Below, piece after piece: positions 49,460 through 58,479 of a stretch of 59,230 nucleotides of DNA. The notes under the pieces are model-generated. The model was not told the origin of the DNA. It did no database searches and saw only the letters and a program-made list of their open reading frames with translations. Within the stretch, counting starts at the first letter, position 1. Each line of letters begins with the position of its first letter. The DNA is from an uncultured Pelagibacteraceae bacterium. Its GTDB lineage: Bacteria > Pseudomonadota > Alphaproteobacteria > Pelagibacterales > Pelagibacteraceae. A program made the position numbers and the translations under genes. The stretch is taken from contig CACHQT010000005.1 of the NCBI GenBank assembly GCA_902582105.1, forward strand, positions 1 through 59,230. The letters run 5' to 3'.

Positions 49460-52234
49460 TTATAACGGTGTAACTTCAGCTTGATCTTTTTCTGCTACAA
49501 CTTCAGTCTTAAATTTATTTGATATTTTTTGTACTTCTACAGAAGAAACCTTATACTCTGCGCACTGTGTTTCTTCATCCTTACCATGACCTGTTACCAT
49601 ATTGACCATATGTTCTGGAAAATGGAACGTTGTAAATACTATTCCCTCTTTTACTTTATCGGTCACTTCAACTTTAAGTGAAACTTCACCTCTTCCCGAA
49701 TAAAGTCTAGCTATATCACCGTCATTTAACTCTCTATGTTTTGCATCTTTAGGATTTATTAAAAGTATATCTTCATCGACAATATCAATATTGTTTGTTC
49801 TTCTTGTCATTGTAGCTGCATTGTAATGCTGTAAAACTCTACTTGTGGTCAAAATAAGTGGAAAATCTTTTTTATTTTTTTCTACTTCATTACTTTCTTT
49901 CCAATCGAAATATTTAATTCTACCTTTACCTAATTTAAACTCTTTTTCATGCAATATCTTTGTATCGGTACCATCCTCTTTTACAGGCCATTGTAGACCA
50001 AGTTTTCCAAGCCTTTCTCTTGTAATTCCTTTAAAGAATGGAACAATATCAGCAATTTCTGCTAACACTTCATCAGCATCATATGATTTTTGATTAGATC
50101 CAAGTTTTTGCATCATTTCAGTTACTATTAAGCCATCAGGTTTAGTTCCTGGAAGAGGTTCTGCTGCTTTATTAACCCTTTGTACTCTTCTTTCTGTATT
50201 GGTAAAAGTTCCATCTTTCTCTAAAAACGTTGTGCCTGGCAAAACAACATCAGCATGTTTTGCGGTTTCGCTCATAAATATTTCTTGCACAACTAAAAGA
50301 TCTAATGCATTCATTGCTTTTACTACATGAGCACTGTTAGGATCCGTTTGAACAACATCTTCTCCAATAATCCATAGAGCTTTTACCTCTTTATTAATAG
50401 CTGCATCAAAAATTTCTGGGATCTTCAAACCAGCTTTTGTTGGATGAACCACGCCATATTTTTCTGTATAAAAATCTTGAATTTTTTTATCTGCAACTGG
50501 AAAGTAACCAGCTCCTTGATGAGGTTGACAGCCCATATCAGCTGCTCCTTGAACATTATTTTGACCTCTTAAAGGATTTACACCAACTCCTTTTCTTCCA
50601 ATGTTTCCAGTTATCATTGCTAGGTCTGCTATTAACATTACAGTTTTAGAACCTTGTTCTTGTTCTGTAACTCCCAAACCATGAAACTCCATTGAATTTT
50701 TCGCGGTCGCATATGCAATTGCTGCTTCTTTAACTTGTTGTTTATTCACACCAGCTACTTTAGCCAAATGATCAACATCTAATTTTTTAATTTCTTTTAA
50801 GAAATTTTCAAAACCTTCTGTTCGTGATGTTATAAAGTCTTCTTTATATAATTTAGAATTGATTATAAAATAAAGCATCATATTTAGAACAGCCACGTTC
50901 GTTCCTGGTCTAACTTTAATATGATAATCAGCTAGTTTTGCTAAATCAGTTGTTATAGGGTCAAGTACGATTAATTTTTTACCCTTCATTACCTGTTGTT
51001 TAATTTTAGCACCAGTAACAGGGTGTGCGTTAGTTGGATTTGCGCCTATAACTAAGAAAAGATCCGCAAAATATATGTCTTCAGTAGAGTTAGTGGCTGC
51101 TCCAGTTCCAAATGTTTGTTGCATTCCCCATGCTGTTGGCGAGTGACAAATTCTAGCACAACAATCAATATTGTTTGTTCCTATAGTAGCTCTAATCATT
51201 TTTTGAAAAACATAATTTTCTTCATTAGTACATCTTGCAGAAGAAATACCTGCGATTGCATCAGGACCATTTTGTTTTTTTATTTTTTCGATTTTATTTT
51301 TGATATAATCGTAGGCTTCATCCCAAGAAGCCTCTTGGAACTTACCGTTTCTTTTAATTAATGGTGATCTCAGTCTATCTTTGTGATCATAAAAACCAAA
51401 TGCGTACCTACCTTTTAAACAAGTATGTCCAGCATTTACTTCAGTTTCTTTTGGGGTATCTATCGAGACGACTTTACCATCTTTTATCGAAGCCTCTAAA
51501 TTACACCCAACTCCACAGTAAGAACAAGTAGTTCTAACTTTTTTATCAAAGTCAGCAGATTTAGATGCAAATACATCAGAAATTGCATCAGTTGGACAAG
51601 TATGCGCACATGCTCCACATGATACGCATGAAGAGTCACCAAACAACATATCGTTATCTGTTGTAATTCTTGACTCAAAGCCTCTACCGCTCATTGTTAA
51701 AACAAAAGAGCCTTGTATTTCGTCACATGCTCTAACACATCTTCCACAATTAATGCAGTTATCTAAATTCATTCTCATATAAGAATGAGAAGTATCTTTA
51801 GGTATTCCTTTATTTTGTTTTGGCTTGTTATATCTATGTTCTTTAATACCAAGGTCATTAGCTACATCTTGAAGCTCACAATTATTATTAACTTCGCATG
51901 TACCACAGTTCATAGGATGGTCAGTTAATACTAATTCGACAATGTTTTTTCTTAAATTTTTTAGGTCATCATTACTTGTAAAAATATGTTGATTTTCTCC
52001 CACTGGAGTATGACAGGATGCCACTACTTTGGTTGGACCGTCTTTTTGTAAGGCAACTTCAACAGAACAAACTCTACATGCTCCATATGGAGCCAAATTT
52101 GGATCATCACACAAAGTTGGAACTTTTTTTTCTCCTAAATAACTTTTTACGAATTTTAATATGGAAGTATGGTTAGGTCCTATTTCATAGGGCTTACCAT
52201 CAATGTATGCAATTTTTCTTTTTTCTGAGCTCAT
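49460..52234 (-). CDS. fdsA: NAD-dependent formate dehydrogenase alpha subunit (molybdopterin, FdsA-like)
   Basis: A 924-residue molybdenum enzyme with the FdsA cofactor set. An N-terminal [2Fe-2S] domain (Cys42, 53, 56, 74), a His-Cys3 [4Fe-4S] site (His106, Cys110, 113, 119), two ferredoxin [4Fe-4S] sites (Cys160-170 and 203-213), a proximal [4Fe-4S] site (Cys237, 240, 244, 272) and the molybdopterin domains. The Mo ligand is Cys363 in CARICHSPT (Cys, not selenocysteine). It oxidises formate to CO2 and passes electrons to the NuoEF-like subunit encoded upstream; the two genes share a base. Formate arises from C1 metabolism, important for this lifestyle. Confidence 0.9.
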   Translation of the reverse strand: MSSEKRKIAYIDGKPYEIGPNHTSILKFVKSYLGEKKVPTLCDDPNLAPYGACRVCSVEVALQKDGPTKVVASCHTPVGENQHIFTSNDDLKNLRKNIVELVLTDHPMNCGTCEVNNNCELQDVANDLGIKEHRYNKPKQNKGIPKDTSHSYMRMNLDNCINCGRCVRACDEIQGSFVLTMSGRGFESRITTDNDMLFGDSSCVSCGACAHTCPTDAISDVFASKSADFDKKVRTTCSYCGVGCNLEASIKDGKVVSIDTPKETEVNAGHTCLKGRYAFGFYDHKDRLRSPLIKRNGKFQEASWDEAYDYIKNKIEKIKKQNGPDAIAGISSARCTNEENYVFQKMIRATIGTNNIDCCARICHSPTAWGMQQTFGTGAATNSTEDIYFADLFLVIGANPTNAHPVTGAKIKQQVMKGKKLIVLDPITTDLAKLADYHIKVRPGTNVAVLNMMLYFIINSKLYKEDFITSRTEGFENFLKEIKKLDVDHLAKVAGVNKQQVKEAAIAYATAKNSMEFHGLGVTEQEQGSKTVMLIADLAMITGNIGRKGVGVNPLRGQNNVQGAADMGCQPHQGAGYFPVADKKIQDFYTEKYGVVHPTKAGLKIPEIFDAAINKEVKALWIIGEDVVQTDPNSAHVVKAMNALDLLVVQEIFMSETAKHADVVLPGTTFLEKDGTFTNTERRVQRVNKAAEPLPGTKPDGLIVTEMMQKLGSNQKSYDADEVLAEIADIVPFFKGITRERLGKLGLQWPVKEDGTDTKILHEKEFKLGKGRIKYFDWKESNEVEKNKKDFPLILTTSRVLQHYNAATMTRRTNNIDIVDEDILLINPKDAKHRELNDGDIARLYSGRGEVSLKVEVTDKVKEGIVFTTFHFPEHMVNMVTGHGKDEETQCAEYKVSSVEVQKISNKFKTEVVAEKDQAEVTPL

Positions 52235-53892
52235 TAATTTTCTTTAACTATATCATCTTTCATTTCATCACCAAAATATTTTAAGATATTCATAATAGGA
52301 GTTGGTATTGCTCCACAAAGAGCGCATAAACACCCTTTTTTCATTGTAATTAAAAGCTCATTTAATAATTTTAAAGGAATTTTTGCAGATTTATTCTTTA
52401 CTTGGTCAAACATTTCTTTACCTCTATAAGAGCCAAGTCTACCCGGGAAACATTTGCCACACGATTCTTCAGCTGTAAATTCAAATAGATGGTGAATATA
52501 ATCAATCATGCTGAAATCTTTTGGTATACTAACTACACTTGCATGTCCAAGCATAAATCCTGCATTAGTAAATTCTTGAAAATCTAAATTTAACTTTTCT
52601 ATTTCTTGTGTGGGAACTACACCCCCTAAAGGTCCACCGATTTGAAATGCTTTAACAGGTTCTTTAAGTCCACCACCAATTTCATAAAATACCTTTTTCA
52701 TAGGTGTTCCCATGTCAATTTCGTATACACCAGGTTTATTAAAAAAACTATCTAAACACACAAGTTTTGTACCAGCAGATTTTTTATTTCCGATAGCTGC
52801 AAATTTTTCAGGGCCATTAAGCAAAATTCCAGTTGCTGCTGCAAGTGTTTCTACATTATTCACTACTGTTGGTTTTTTATAAAGTCCTTCCGTTACTGGA
52901 AAAGGGGGTCTCACATCTACTTCAGCTCTTCTACCTTCTATAGAAGCAATCAGGGCAGTTTCCTCTCCACATATATATGCACCTTGCCCGATACAAATAT
53001 TTAAATCAAAAGAAAAATTACTTTCTAAAATATTTTTTCCTAATAATCCTGCTTTCTTTAAAGAATTAATAGATCCATTTAAGGCTTCGATTGATTTTGG
53101 GTACTCTCCTCTAATATAAAGAACACCTTCATCACCTCCAATTACATAAGCACAAATCATCATTCCAAAAATAACTTTAAGAGGCTGGTCTTCTAAAAGA
53201 TATCTGTCAGAAAACGCACCAGAGTCACCTTCGTCAGCATTACAAATTACATATTTTTTATCTGACTTAGCTTTACTACAAAAATCCCACTTCATTCCTG
53301 TTGGAAAACCAGCACCACCTCTTCCTGTAAGATTAGAAGATAGCAATGATTTAATAATTTCTTCTTTATCAGTTTTTAAAAAATGTTTAAGGTTATCTTT
53401 AAATTGATCAAGATTAGATAACTTGTCATCCATTAAAAAGCTAGTTTTTGCAAAACTTCGCGAAGTAAATTTTTCTTGAATTATTTCATTACCATTAACA
53501 ATTTCATCAATTTTATTAATATCATTGCCTGCATAATTTTCACCATCGTAATGAAAAGCATGGTTTTCGTAACAATAACCCAGACAAAACATTTCACCTA
53601 CTTTGTCTTTGCCTAATTTATCTTGTAATTTTTTTTTTAAATTATCTTGCGTTCCTGCACACATGCAAGCACTTCCATTACACACGAAAGCTTTTTTTGC
53701 TCTATGTTCAGGTCTTAAAAATTCATAAAAACTTTCAGCTCCATGTATAGTTGAAACTCCTACATGGTATTTTTCGGCTAGTTCCTTCATACCTTCTCCA
53801 TTTTTGGTACTTAAAGACCTTTCAGATAATTTTTGAAAAAGGTTATCTTTTAAACCTATTCTGCCTGATAATTTACTAATATTTTTTGACAT
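52234..53892 (-). CDS. fdsB: Formate dehydrogenase beta subunit, NuoE-NuoF fusion (FdsB-like)
   Basis: The 552-residue protein joins a NuoE-like thioredoxin-fold [2Fe-2S] domain (about 1-130; ligands Cys71, 76, 103, 107) to a NuoF-like flavoprotein: TGRGGAGFPTGMKW and CNADEGDSGAFSDR bind NADH and FMN, and ESCGKCFPGR with a later CLCALCG forms the [4Fe-4S] site. It hands electrons from formate to NAD. FDH enzymes of the Fds type usually have a separate FdsG (NuoE) subunit; none is found here, so this one domain must serve. Confidence 0.88.
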   Translation of the reverse strand: MSKNISKLSGRIGLKDNLFQKLSERSLSTKNGEGMKELAEKYHVGVSTIHGAESFYEFLRPEHRAKKAFVCNGSACMCAGTQDNLKKKLQDKLGKDKVGEMFCLGYCYENHAFHYDGENYAGNDINKIDEIVNGNEIIQEKFTSRSFAKTSFLMDDKLSNLDQFKDNLKHFLKTDKEEIIKSLLSSNLTGRGGAGFPTGMKWDFCSKAKSDKKYVICNADEGDSGAFSDRYLLEDQPLKVIFGMMICAYVIGGDEGVLYIRGEYPKSIEALNGSINSLKKAGLLGKNILESNFSFDLNICIGQGAYICGEETALIASIEGRRAEVDVRPPFPVTEGLYKKPTVVNNVETLAAATGILLNGPEKFAAIGNKKSAGTKLVCLDSFFNKPGVYEIDMGTPMKKVFYEIGGGLKEPVKAFQIGGPLGGVVPTQEIEKLNLDFQEFTNAGFMLGHASVVSIPKDFSMIDYIHHLFEFTAEESCGKCFPGRLGSYRGKEMFDQVKNKSAKIPLKLLNELLITMKKGCLCALCGAIPTPIMNILKYFGDEMKDDIVKEN

Positions 53893-53899
53893 TTACGTT

Positions 53900-54742
53900 T
53901 TAGTTTTTTATTACAACTCTTTCTTTATTACTATAAATATTAAAGCTATTACTTTTTACAAAACCCAATAGCGTCATGTCAAAGCGTTTTGCTAAATCTA
54001 TGGCGAGACTTGTGGGCGCACCTACACCTGCAATTAGACCTATATTAGACATTAGTGCTTTTTGCACTAACTCAAAATTTAATCTACCCGAACATGCAAT
54101 AAATTGAGAACGATTATCAATTAACTTTTTTTTATGAACATGTCCTATAAGTTTGTCTAGAGCATTGTGTCTACCAACATCCTCTCTTATTGCTAAAACT
54201 TCTCCTTTGTCATTAATTAATGAGCTAGCATGAATTCCACCCGTTTTCGAAAATTCTGACTGTTTGCTAATTAATAGTTTTGGCGAATTTAAAATAATTT
54301 TTTCATTTATTTTCGGATAAGATAAATCTAACTTACCACCTCTAATAACTTCTATAGAGTCTAAAGATGTCTTTCCACAAACTCCACATGATGAGTTTGT
54401 AAGAAAATTTCTTTTTAATTTTCCTATATCAACATTTTTATTATTATTGATTGTTACAACAATTTTATTTTGTATACTATAATCACCAACTTCATCTCCT
54501 TGTTTTTCAATTTTTTCTATATCTGAAAAATTTTCAATAATTCTTTCGTTAAATAAAAAACCTGCAATAAGATCTTCGTCTTGGCCTGGTGTTCTCATTG
54601 TGATTGATAAATTTTCCTCTTTCCAATCTTCCTTAATTTTAAATCTTAAACTCATTTCAAGAGGCTCTTCTACCGAAACAGAGTCTTTAATCTCTTTTGT
54701 ATTATTATCTTTTAATTTTGAAACTTTATACTTAATGTCCAT
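53900..54742 (-). CDS. fdhD: Formate dehydrogenase accessory sulfurtransferase FdhD
   Basis: The 280-residue protein is FdhD: EEPLEMSLRFK near the start, RTPGQDEDLIAGFLFNE, the flexible-loop pair in SSCGVCGKTS that carries persulfide sulfur, GGIHASSL and the C-terminal block VGRHNALDKLIGH. FdhD transfers sulfur from a cysteine desulfurase to the molybdenum cofactor so that formate dehydrogenase is active. It is eight bases upstream of the beta-subunit gene, in the same operon. Confidence 0.92.
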   Translation of the reverse strand: MDIKYKVSKLKDNNTKEIKDSVSVEEPLEMSLRFKIKEDWKEENLSITMRTPGQDEDLIAGFLFNERIIENFSDIEKIEKQGDEVGDYSIQNKIVVTINNNKNVDIGKLKRNFLTNSSCGVCGKTSLDSIEVIRGGKLDLSYPKINEKIILNSPKLLISKQSEFSKTGGIHASSLINDKGEVLAIREDVGRHNALDKLIGHVHKKKLIDNRSQFIACSGRLNFELVQKALMSNIGLIAGVGAPTSLAIDLAKRFDMTLLGFVKSNSFNIYSNKERVVIKN

Positions 54743-55207
54743 TTATTTAGGATATTTCTTTTTTAAAATAAGTCGATTTAAAACTATACCAAAAAACAAA
54801 ATTATTAATGACCCTGCGATTATAGGGTTTATTATATAATCCAAAGATACACTCCCCATTATAACAATTATAGGATTACCACCTGCTGGTGGGTGAGTTA
54901 CATTTAAAAGTATCATTAAACCTACACCTGTACCTACAGCAATAGGAATTAAAATATATAAAGGCAAAGGCACGAAGTTAAGAAAAAATATTCCAACTAC
55001 AGCAGCTAACAGATGACCAAAAAATATATTTTTAGGTTGAGCAAAAGGACTTTCGGGGTAGCCATATAATAAAACCATTGAAGAGCCAAAAGAGGCTATT
55101 AAAAAAACTCCATATTCGGTTTTATAGGTAAGTAAAGTTAATATTCCAATTGTTATAGCTGAAAATACTGCAGAAGTTATAGATTGATTTAAAATTTTTT
55201 TATTCAT
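54743..55207 (-). CDS. HPP-family integral membrane protein in the formate dehydrogenase operon
   Basis: A 154-residue protein with four to five hydrophobic segments and the family-defining HPPAGGNP motif (within NVTHPPAGGNPIIVIMG), plus FLIASFGSSMVLLYGYPESP. It matches the HPP family, some members of which transport nitrite in chloroplasts and cyanobacteria. It is immediately adjacent to fdhD (no gap) and overlaps the SufU-like gene by four bases. Formate and nitrite are similar small anions, so a formate channel or transporter is a reasonable guess; no direct evidence. Confidence 0.8.
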   Translation of the reverse strand: MNKKILNQSITSAVFSAITIGILTLLTYKTEYGVFLIASFGSSMVLLYGYPESPFAQPKNIFFGHLLAAVVGIFFLNFVPLPLYILIPIAVGTGVGLMILLNVTHPPAGGNPIIVIMGSVSLDYIINPIIAGSLIILFFGIVLNRLILKKKYPK

Positions 55208-55605
55208 TTAAAATCCAATGCTTTTGAAAGTGCTTTAAAAGGAAGGACTAGACATTCTTTTCTAGAAATATTTTTTTTATGAAATAACTTGTTAAATAAA
55301 ACCCAATCTTTACTAAATGAATTATCATTTTTTTCGAAAAATGATAAAGCCTGGATAACAATTTCTTTTACTTTGTCGATTGGTTTATTAATAGATTTTA
55401 AAGATAATAAACTTACAGAGGCCTGACAATAAATACATGATTTACATTGGTACCCAAAATCAATAATTTTATTATTTTTCACTTTCAAGGTAATTTCCAT
55501 CTCATCTCCGCATAATGGATTTTTTTGTTTTGATATATGTGTATGATTATCAATTATTTTGTTGTTTTCAGTATTAGACGCAATTTTTAAAATTTCCAAG
55601 TCCAT
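55204..55605 (-). CDS. SufU/NifU-like iron-sulfur scaffold protein with extra cysteines
   Basis: The 133-residue protein matches the U-type scaffold fold: NPLCGDEMEITLKV (Cys32, Asp34), a second site where the usual GCAIS is CKSCIYCQAS (Cys54, 57, 60), and RKECLVLPFKAL (Cys118). Canonical U-scaffolds have one Cys in the second motif; here it gains two more. It likely handles Fe-S clusters or sulfur for formate dehydrogenase and is the first gene of its operon, divergent from mobA (43-base gap). Confidence 0.75.
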   Translation of the reverse strand: MDLEILKIASNTENNKIIDNHTHISKQKNPLCGDEMEITLKVKNNKIIDFGYQCKSCIYCQASVSLLSLKSINKPIDKVKEIVIQALSFFEKNDNSFSKDWVLFNKLFHKKNISRKECLVLPFKALSKALDFK

Positions 55606-55648
55606 TATAATTCTTTAATTAAAATATTTATGTTTTATATTTTGCAAT

Positions 55649-56269
55649 ATGAATGATAACAATATTTTAGCAGTTATTCTAGCAGGAGGAAAATCAAAAA
55701 GATTTGGGGAAGATAAAAATCAAGCTAAACTTGGATCAATTAGTTTAATTGAACATGCAATTTATAAAATAAGGGAAAAATTTAAAAAAATTTTAATAAT
55801 TGCTAATAATGATTTAAAAATTGAAAAATGTAATGATATAGAAATAATTCCTGATCATATTAAGGGAAACCTAGGCCCACTTGTTGGAGTTTTAACAGCA
55901 ATGAAATGGGCAAAACAATCAAAAGAAAATTATAAATGGATTGCTACTTTTCCTTCAGATACACCTTTTTTTGATATTTCAATAATAGAAAAATATGAAA
56001 AAATAATTATCAAAAATGATAGCCCTCTTTATTTTGTTAGATCAGACGATAAAAGACATAATATATTTGGATTATGGTCATTAGAATTATTGGATATACT
56101 AGAAAAAGATTTAGTAAAAAATAATTTTAGAAAAGTAGAGGATTGGGCAAATAAAATTGGTGTAAAAACAATTAATATAAAATTCGAAAAATTTGATCCT
56201 TTTTTAAATATAAATACAAAAGAAGATCTAATTAAGGCTGAAAAAATACTTAAAGATTATAAAAAATGA
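55649..56269 (+). CDS. mobA: Molybdenum cofactor guanylyltransferase MobA
   Basis: A 206-residue nucleotidyltransferase. The GTP-binding start LAVILAGGKSKRFGEDKN, the metal/guanine segment GNLGPLVGVLTAM and TFPSDTPFFD (acidic metal ligand) are typical. MobA attaches GMP to molybdopterin to make the bis-MGD cofactor needed by formate dehydrogenase. It overlaps moeA by four bases and is divergent from the formate dehydrogenase operon. Confidence 0.9.
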   Translation: MNDNNILAVILAGGKSKRFGEDKNQAKLGSISLIEHAIYKIREKFKKILIIANNDLKIEKCNDIEIIPDHIKGNLGPLVGVLTAMKWAKQSKENYKWIATFPSDTPFFDISIIEKYEKIIIKNDSPLYFVRSDDKRHNIFGLWSLELLDILEKDLVKNNFRKVEDWANKIGVKTINIKFEKFDPFLNINTKEDLIKAEKILKDYKK

Positions 56270-57522
56270 TTGGGTACTTAAAAGCAAAAAAAATTTTAGA
56301 GAAATCAAAAATTAAAATTAGTTTTGAGAATTTAAATTCTCTGGAGACGCTTAATAGAATTTCTGCAGAAAATATTTATTCAAAAGTAAACTATCCAGCA
56401 GGTAATAATACAGCATTTGATGGATACGCAATTAGCTCAAAAGATACAATTTCATTAAATCGAAAAAAAAGAAAATTTTTTAAAATAATTAAAACAATTG
56501 CTGCTGGTGATAATCCAAAAATTAGCAATATTAAGAAATTTCAAACAGTCGAGGTTATGACTGGTGCATTAATTTCCAAACCTTTTGATACTGTAATTCC
56601 AATCGAACAAATAAAATTCTATCCTAGCAACAAAACAAAAAAATATATTTTAATTGATAAAAAAATCTCAAAAAATAATCACATAAGATTTAAAGGGTCT
56701 GATTTTAAAAAAAAAGAATTAATTATTTCCAAAGGCGAATTAGTACGACCACAACATATTTTAGCCTTTAAAAGTTTAGGTGTAAAAAAAATCAAAGTAA
56801 TGTCCAAACCTAATATATTATTTTTTTCTACTGGAAATGAAATTTCTGATAAAAGTAATATAAATGATTGGCAAGTAAGAAATTCAAACAGTTACTACAT
56901 AAAATCTTTATCTAAAAATTTTTTATTCAATTTTATTGATGGAGGTATATTGAAAGATAAAGATAATATATTTTTTGAAAAAAAGTTAAGAAATATTTTA
57001 AACTCAAAAATTGATATAATTATTACTTCAGGAGCTATTTCAGCTGGAAAGTTCGATTTTGTTCCACCTATTATAAAAAAGTTTAAATTATCAAATTTTT
57101 TTAAAGGTGTTGCAATAAGACCAGGTAAACCGGTCATGTTTGCAAAATTTAAAAATAAAAATAAATGTTTTTTTGGTTTGCCAGGGAATCCGATTTCATC
57201 AGCCGCATGTTTTAGATTTTTTGTATATCCTTACATTTCAAATACACTCGGTTTAAAAAAGGAGAAACCCTTTAAGGCTATTTTAAAAAAAAATTTTGAA
57301 AAGAAAAACGAATTTACTAGATTTTTAAAAGCAAAATTAGTCTCAACTAAAAATGGAACTTTAGAAGTAGAAATTTTAAATGGCCAAGAGTCATTCAGAA
57401 TTAAATCATTTATTAAATCAAATGTATGGGCAATTCTTAAATCAGGAAAATCTTTGTTTAAAAAAGGTCAAATAATTGAATGTTTCAGTCCAGTTTTGTC
57501 AAATAAAAATATTTTTAATTAA
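56266..57522 (+). CDS. moeA: Molybdopterin molybdenumtransferase MoeA
   Basis: The 418-residue protein has the MoeA domain order: N-terminal domain II/I with NNTAFDGYAI, TGALI and VIPIEQ, the molybdopterin-binding domain III with ILFFSTGNEI, IIITSGAISAGKFDFV, and GKPVMFAKF plus GLPGNPISS, and a C-terminal beta domain. MoeA inserts molybdate into adenylylated molybdopterin. It is notably Lys-rich. Other Moco steps (MoaA, MogA) are not in the window. Confidence 0.92.
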   Translation: MIGYLKAKKILEKSKIKISFENLNSLETLNRISAENIYSKVNYPAGNNTAFDGYAISSKDTISLNRKKRKFFKIIKTIAAGDNPKISNIKKFQTVEVMTGALISKPFDTVIPIEQIKFYPSNKTKKYILIDKKISKNNHIRFKGSDFKKKELIISKGELVRPQHILAFKSLGVKKIKVMSKPNILFFSTGNEISDKSNINDWQVRNSNSYYIKSLSKNFLFNFIDGGILKDKDNIFFEKKLRNILNSKIDIIITSGAISAGKFDFVPPIIKKFKLSNFFKGVAIRPGKPVMFAKFKNKNKCFFGLPGNPISSAACFRFFVYPYISNTLGLKKEKPFKAILKKNFEKKNEFTRFLKAKLVSTKNGTLEVEILNGQESFRIKSFIKSNVWAILKSGKSLFKKGQIIECFSPVLSNKNIFN

Positions 57523-57569
57523 ATATCATTTTTATTGTAGAAAACTTCATAAGGGATTAAGAATTGTTC

Positions 57570-58475
57570 ATGTTAGAAATAAAAAATGAAAGAATAGCAA
57601 TCCCGATAGTATTATTTGCTGGACTTTTATGGTCTTTTGGGCCTCTTGTTGTTCGTCATATGGATCAACCTAATCTTGATCCCTGGCAATATTTATTTAC
57701 TAGAGGAATTGTAATTTTTATTATTTTAAATTTTTATTTATTTTTTTCAGAAGGTAAGGATTTTTACAAAAATTATTTGAAAATAGGATTGTCAGGATTA
57801 ATTGGAGGGTGTGGTCTTGGTGTGGCTATGATAACTTTTATTTGGTCTATAATTAATACTAGTGCTGCAATTACCTTGCTTTGTTTAGCTGCAATGCCTT
57901 TTTTGACAGCTCTATTGGGCTTTTTATTTCTTAAAGAAAAAATTTCTTTTAATGTTTGGATTGCAATAACAGTTGCAGCTATTGGAATAACTATTATGGC
58001 TCTTGGAAATACTAATCAAAATCCAATTTTGGGTTTAATTTTTGGATTGGCCTCTGCTGTAGGTTTTTCGGTATTTTCGGTATCTTTAAGATGGCGAAAA
58101 GAAACGCCTAAATTCACAACAGTGGCATTAGCGGGCTTATTTTGCGTAGTATTTTCTGCTGCAATCATATTCTACGATGGTAAAAGTTTTATATCATCAA
58201 ACTATAACCAAGGATTATTTGCAACTCATGGAACTCTAGTTTGTTTTGGTTTAATTTTATATTCAATAGGTTCTAAAGTCATACCAGCAGCAGAATTAAC
58301 CTTGTTATCTTTAACAGAAATTATCGGAGGGATTTTTTGGGTTTGGTTTCCATTGTTTGGAATTAATGAAATACCATCTAATAATACGATAATCGGAGGT
58401 TTTTTAATTTTTATGTCTATAAGTTATTATAGCTTAACAATTAAAACCAATAGAAGATTTATAGGGCTTAATTGA
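57570..58475 (+). CDS. EamA/DMT-family transporter (paired with amidinotransferase copy 2)
   Basis: From ATG 57570 (13 bases after an AAGGGA string) the product has 301 residues; the TTG at 57564 would add two. Ten hydrophobic helices in two EamA repeats are seen: LFAGLLWSFGPLVVRHM opens repeat 1 and GLIFGLASAVGFSVFSVSLRW opens repeat 2, with ELTLLSLTEIIGGIFWVW near the end. It lies four bases before the second amidinotransferase gene. It differs clearly from the DMT protein at 19406-20356, so the two pairs are not one simple block duplication. Confidence 0.87.
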   Translation: MLEIKNERIAIPIVLFAGLLWSFGPLVVRHMDQPNLDPWQYLFTRGIVIFIILNFYLFFSEGKDFYKNYLKIGLSGLIGGCGLGVAMITFIWSIINTSAAITLLCLAAMPFLTALLGFLFLKEKISFNVWIAITVAAIGITIMALGNTNQNPILGLIFGLASAVGFSVFSVSLRWRKETPKFTTVALAGLFCVVFSAAIIFYDGKSFISSNYNQGLFATHGTLVCFGLILYSIGSKVIPAAELTLLSLTEIIGGIFWVWFPLFGINEIPSNNTIIGGFLIFMSISYYSLTIKTNRRFIGLN

Positions 58476-58479
58476 GAAT

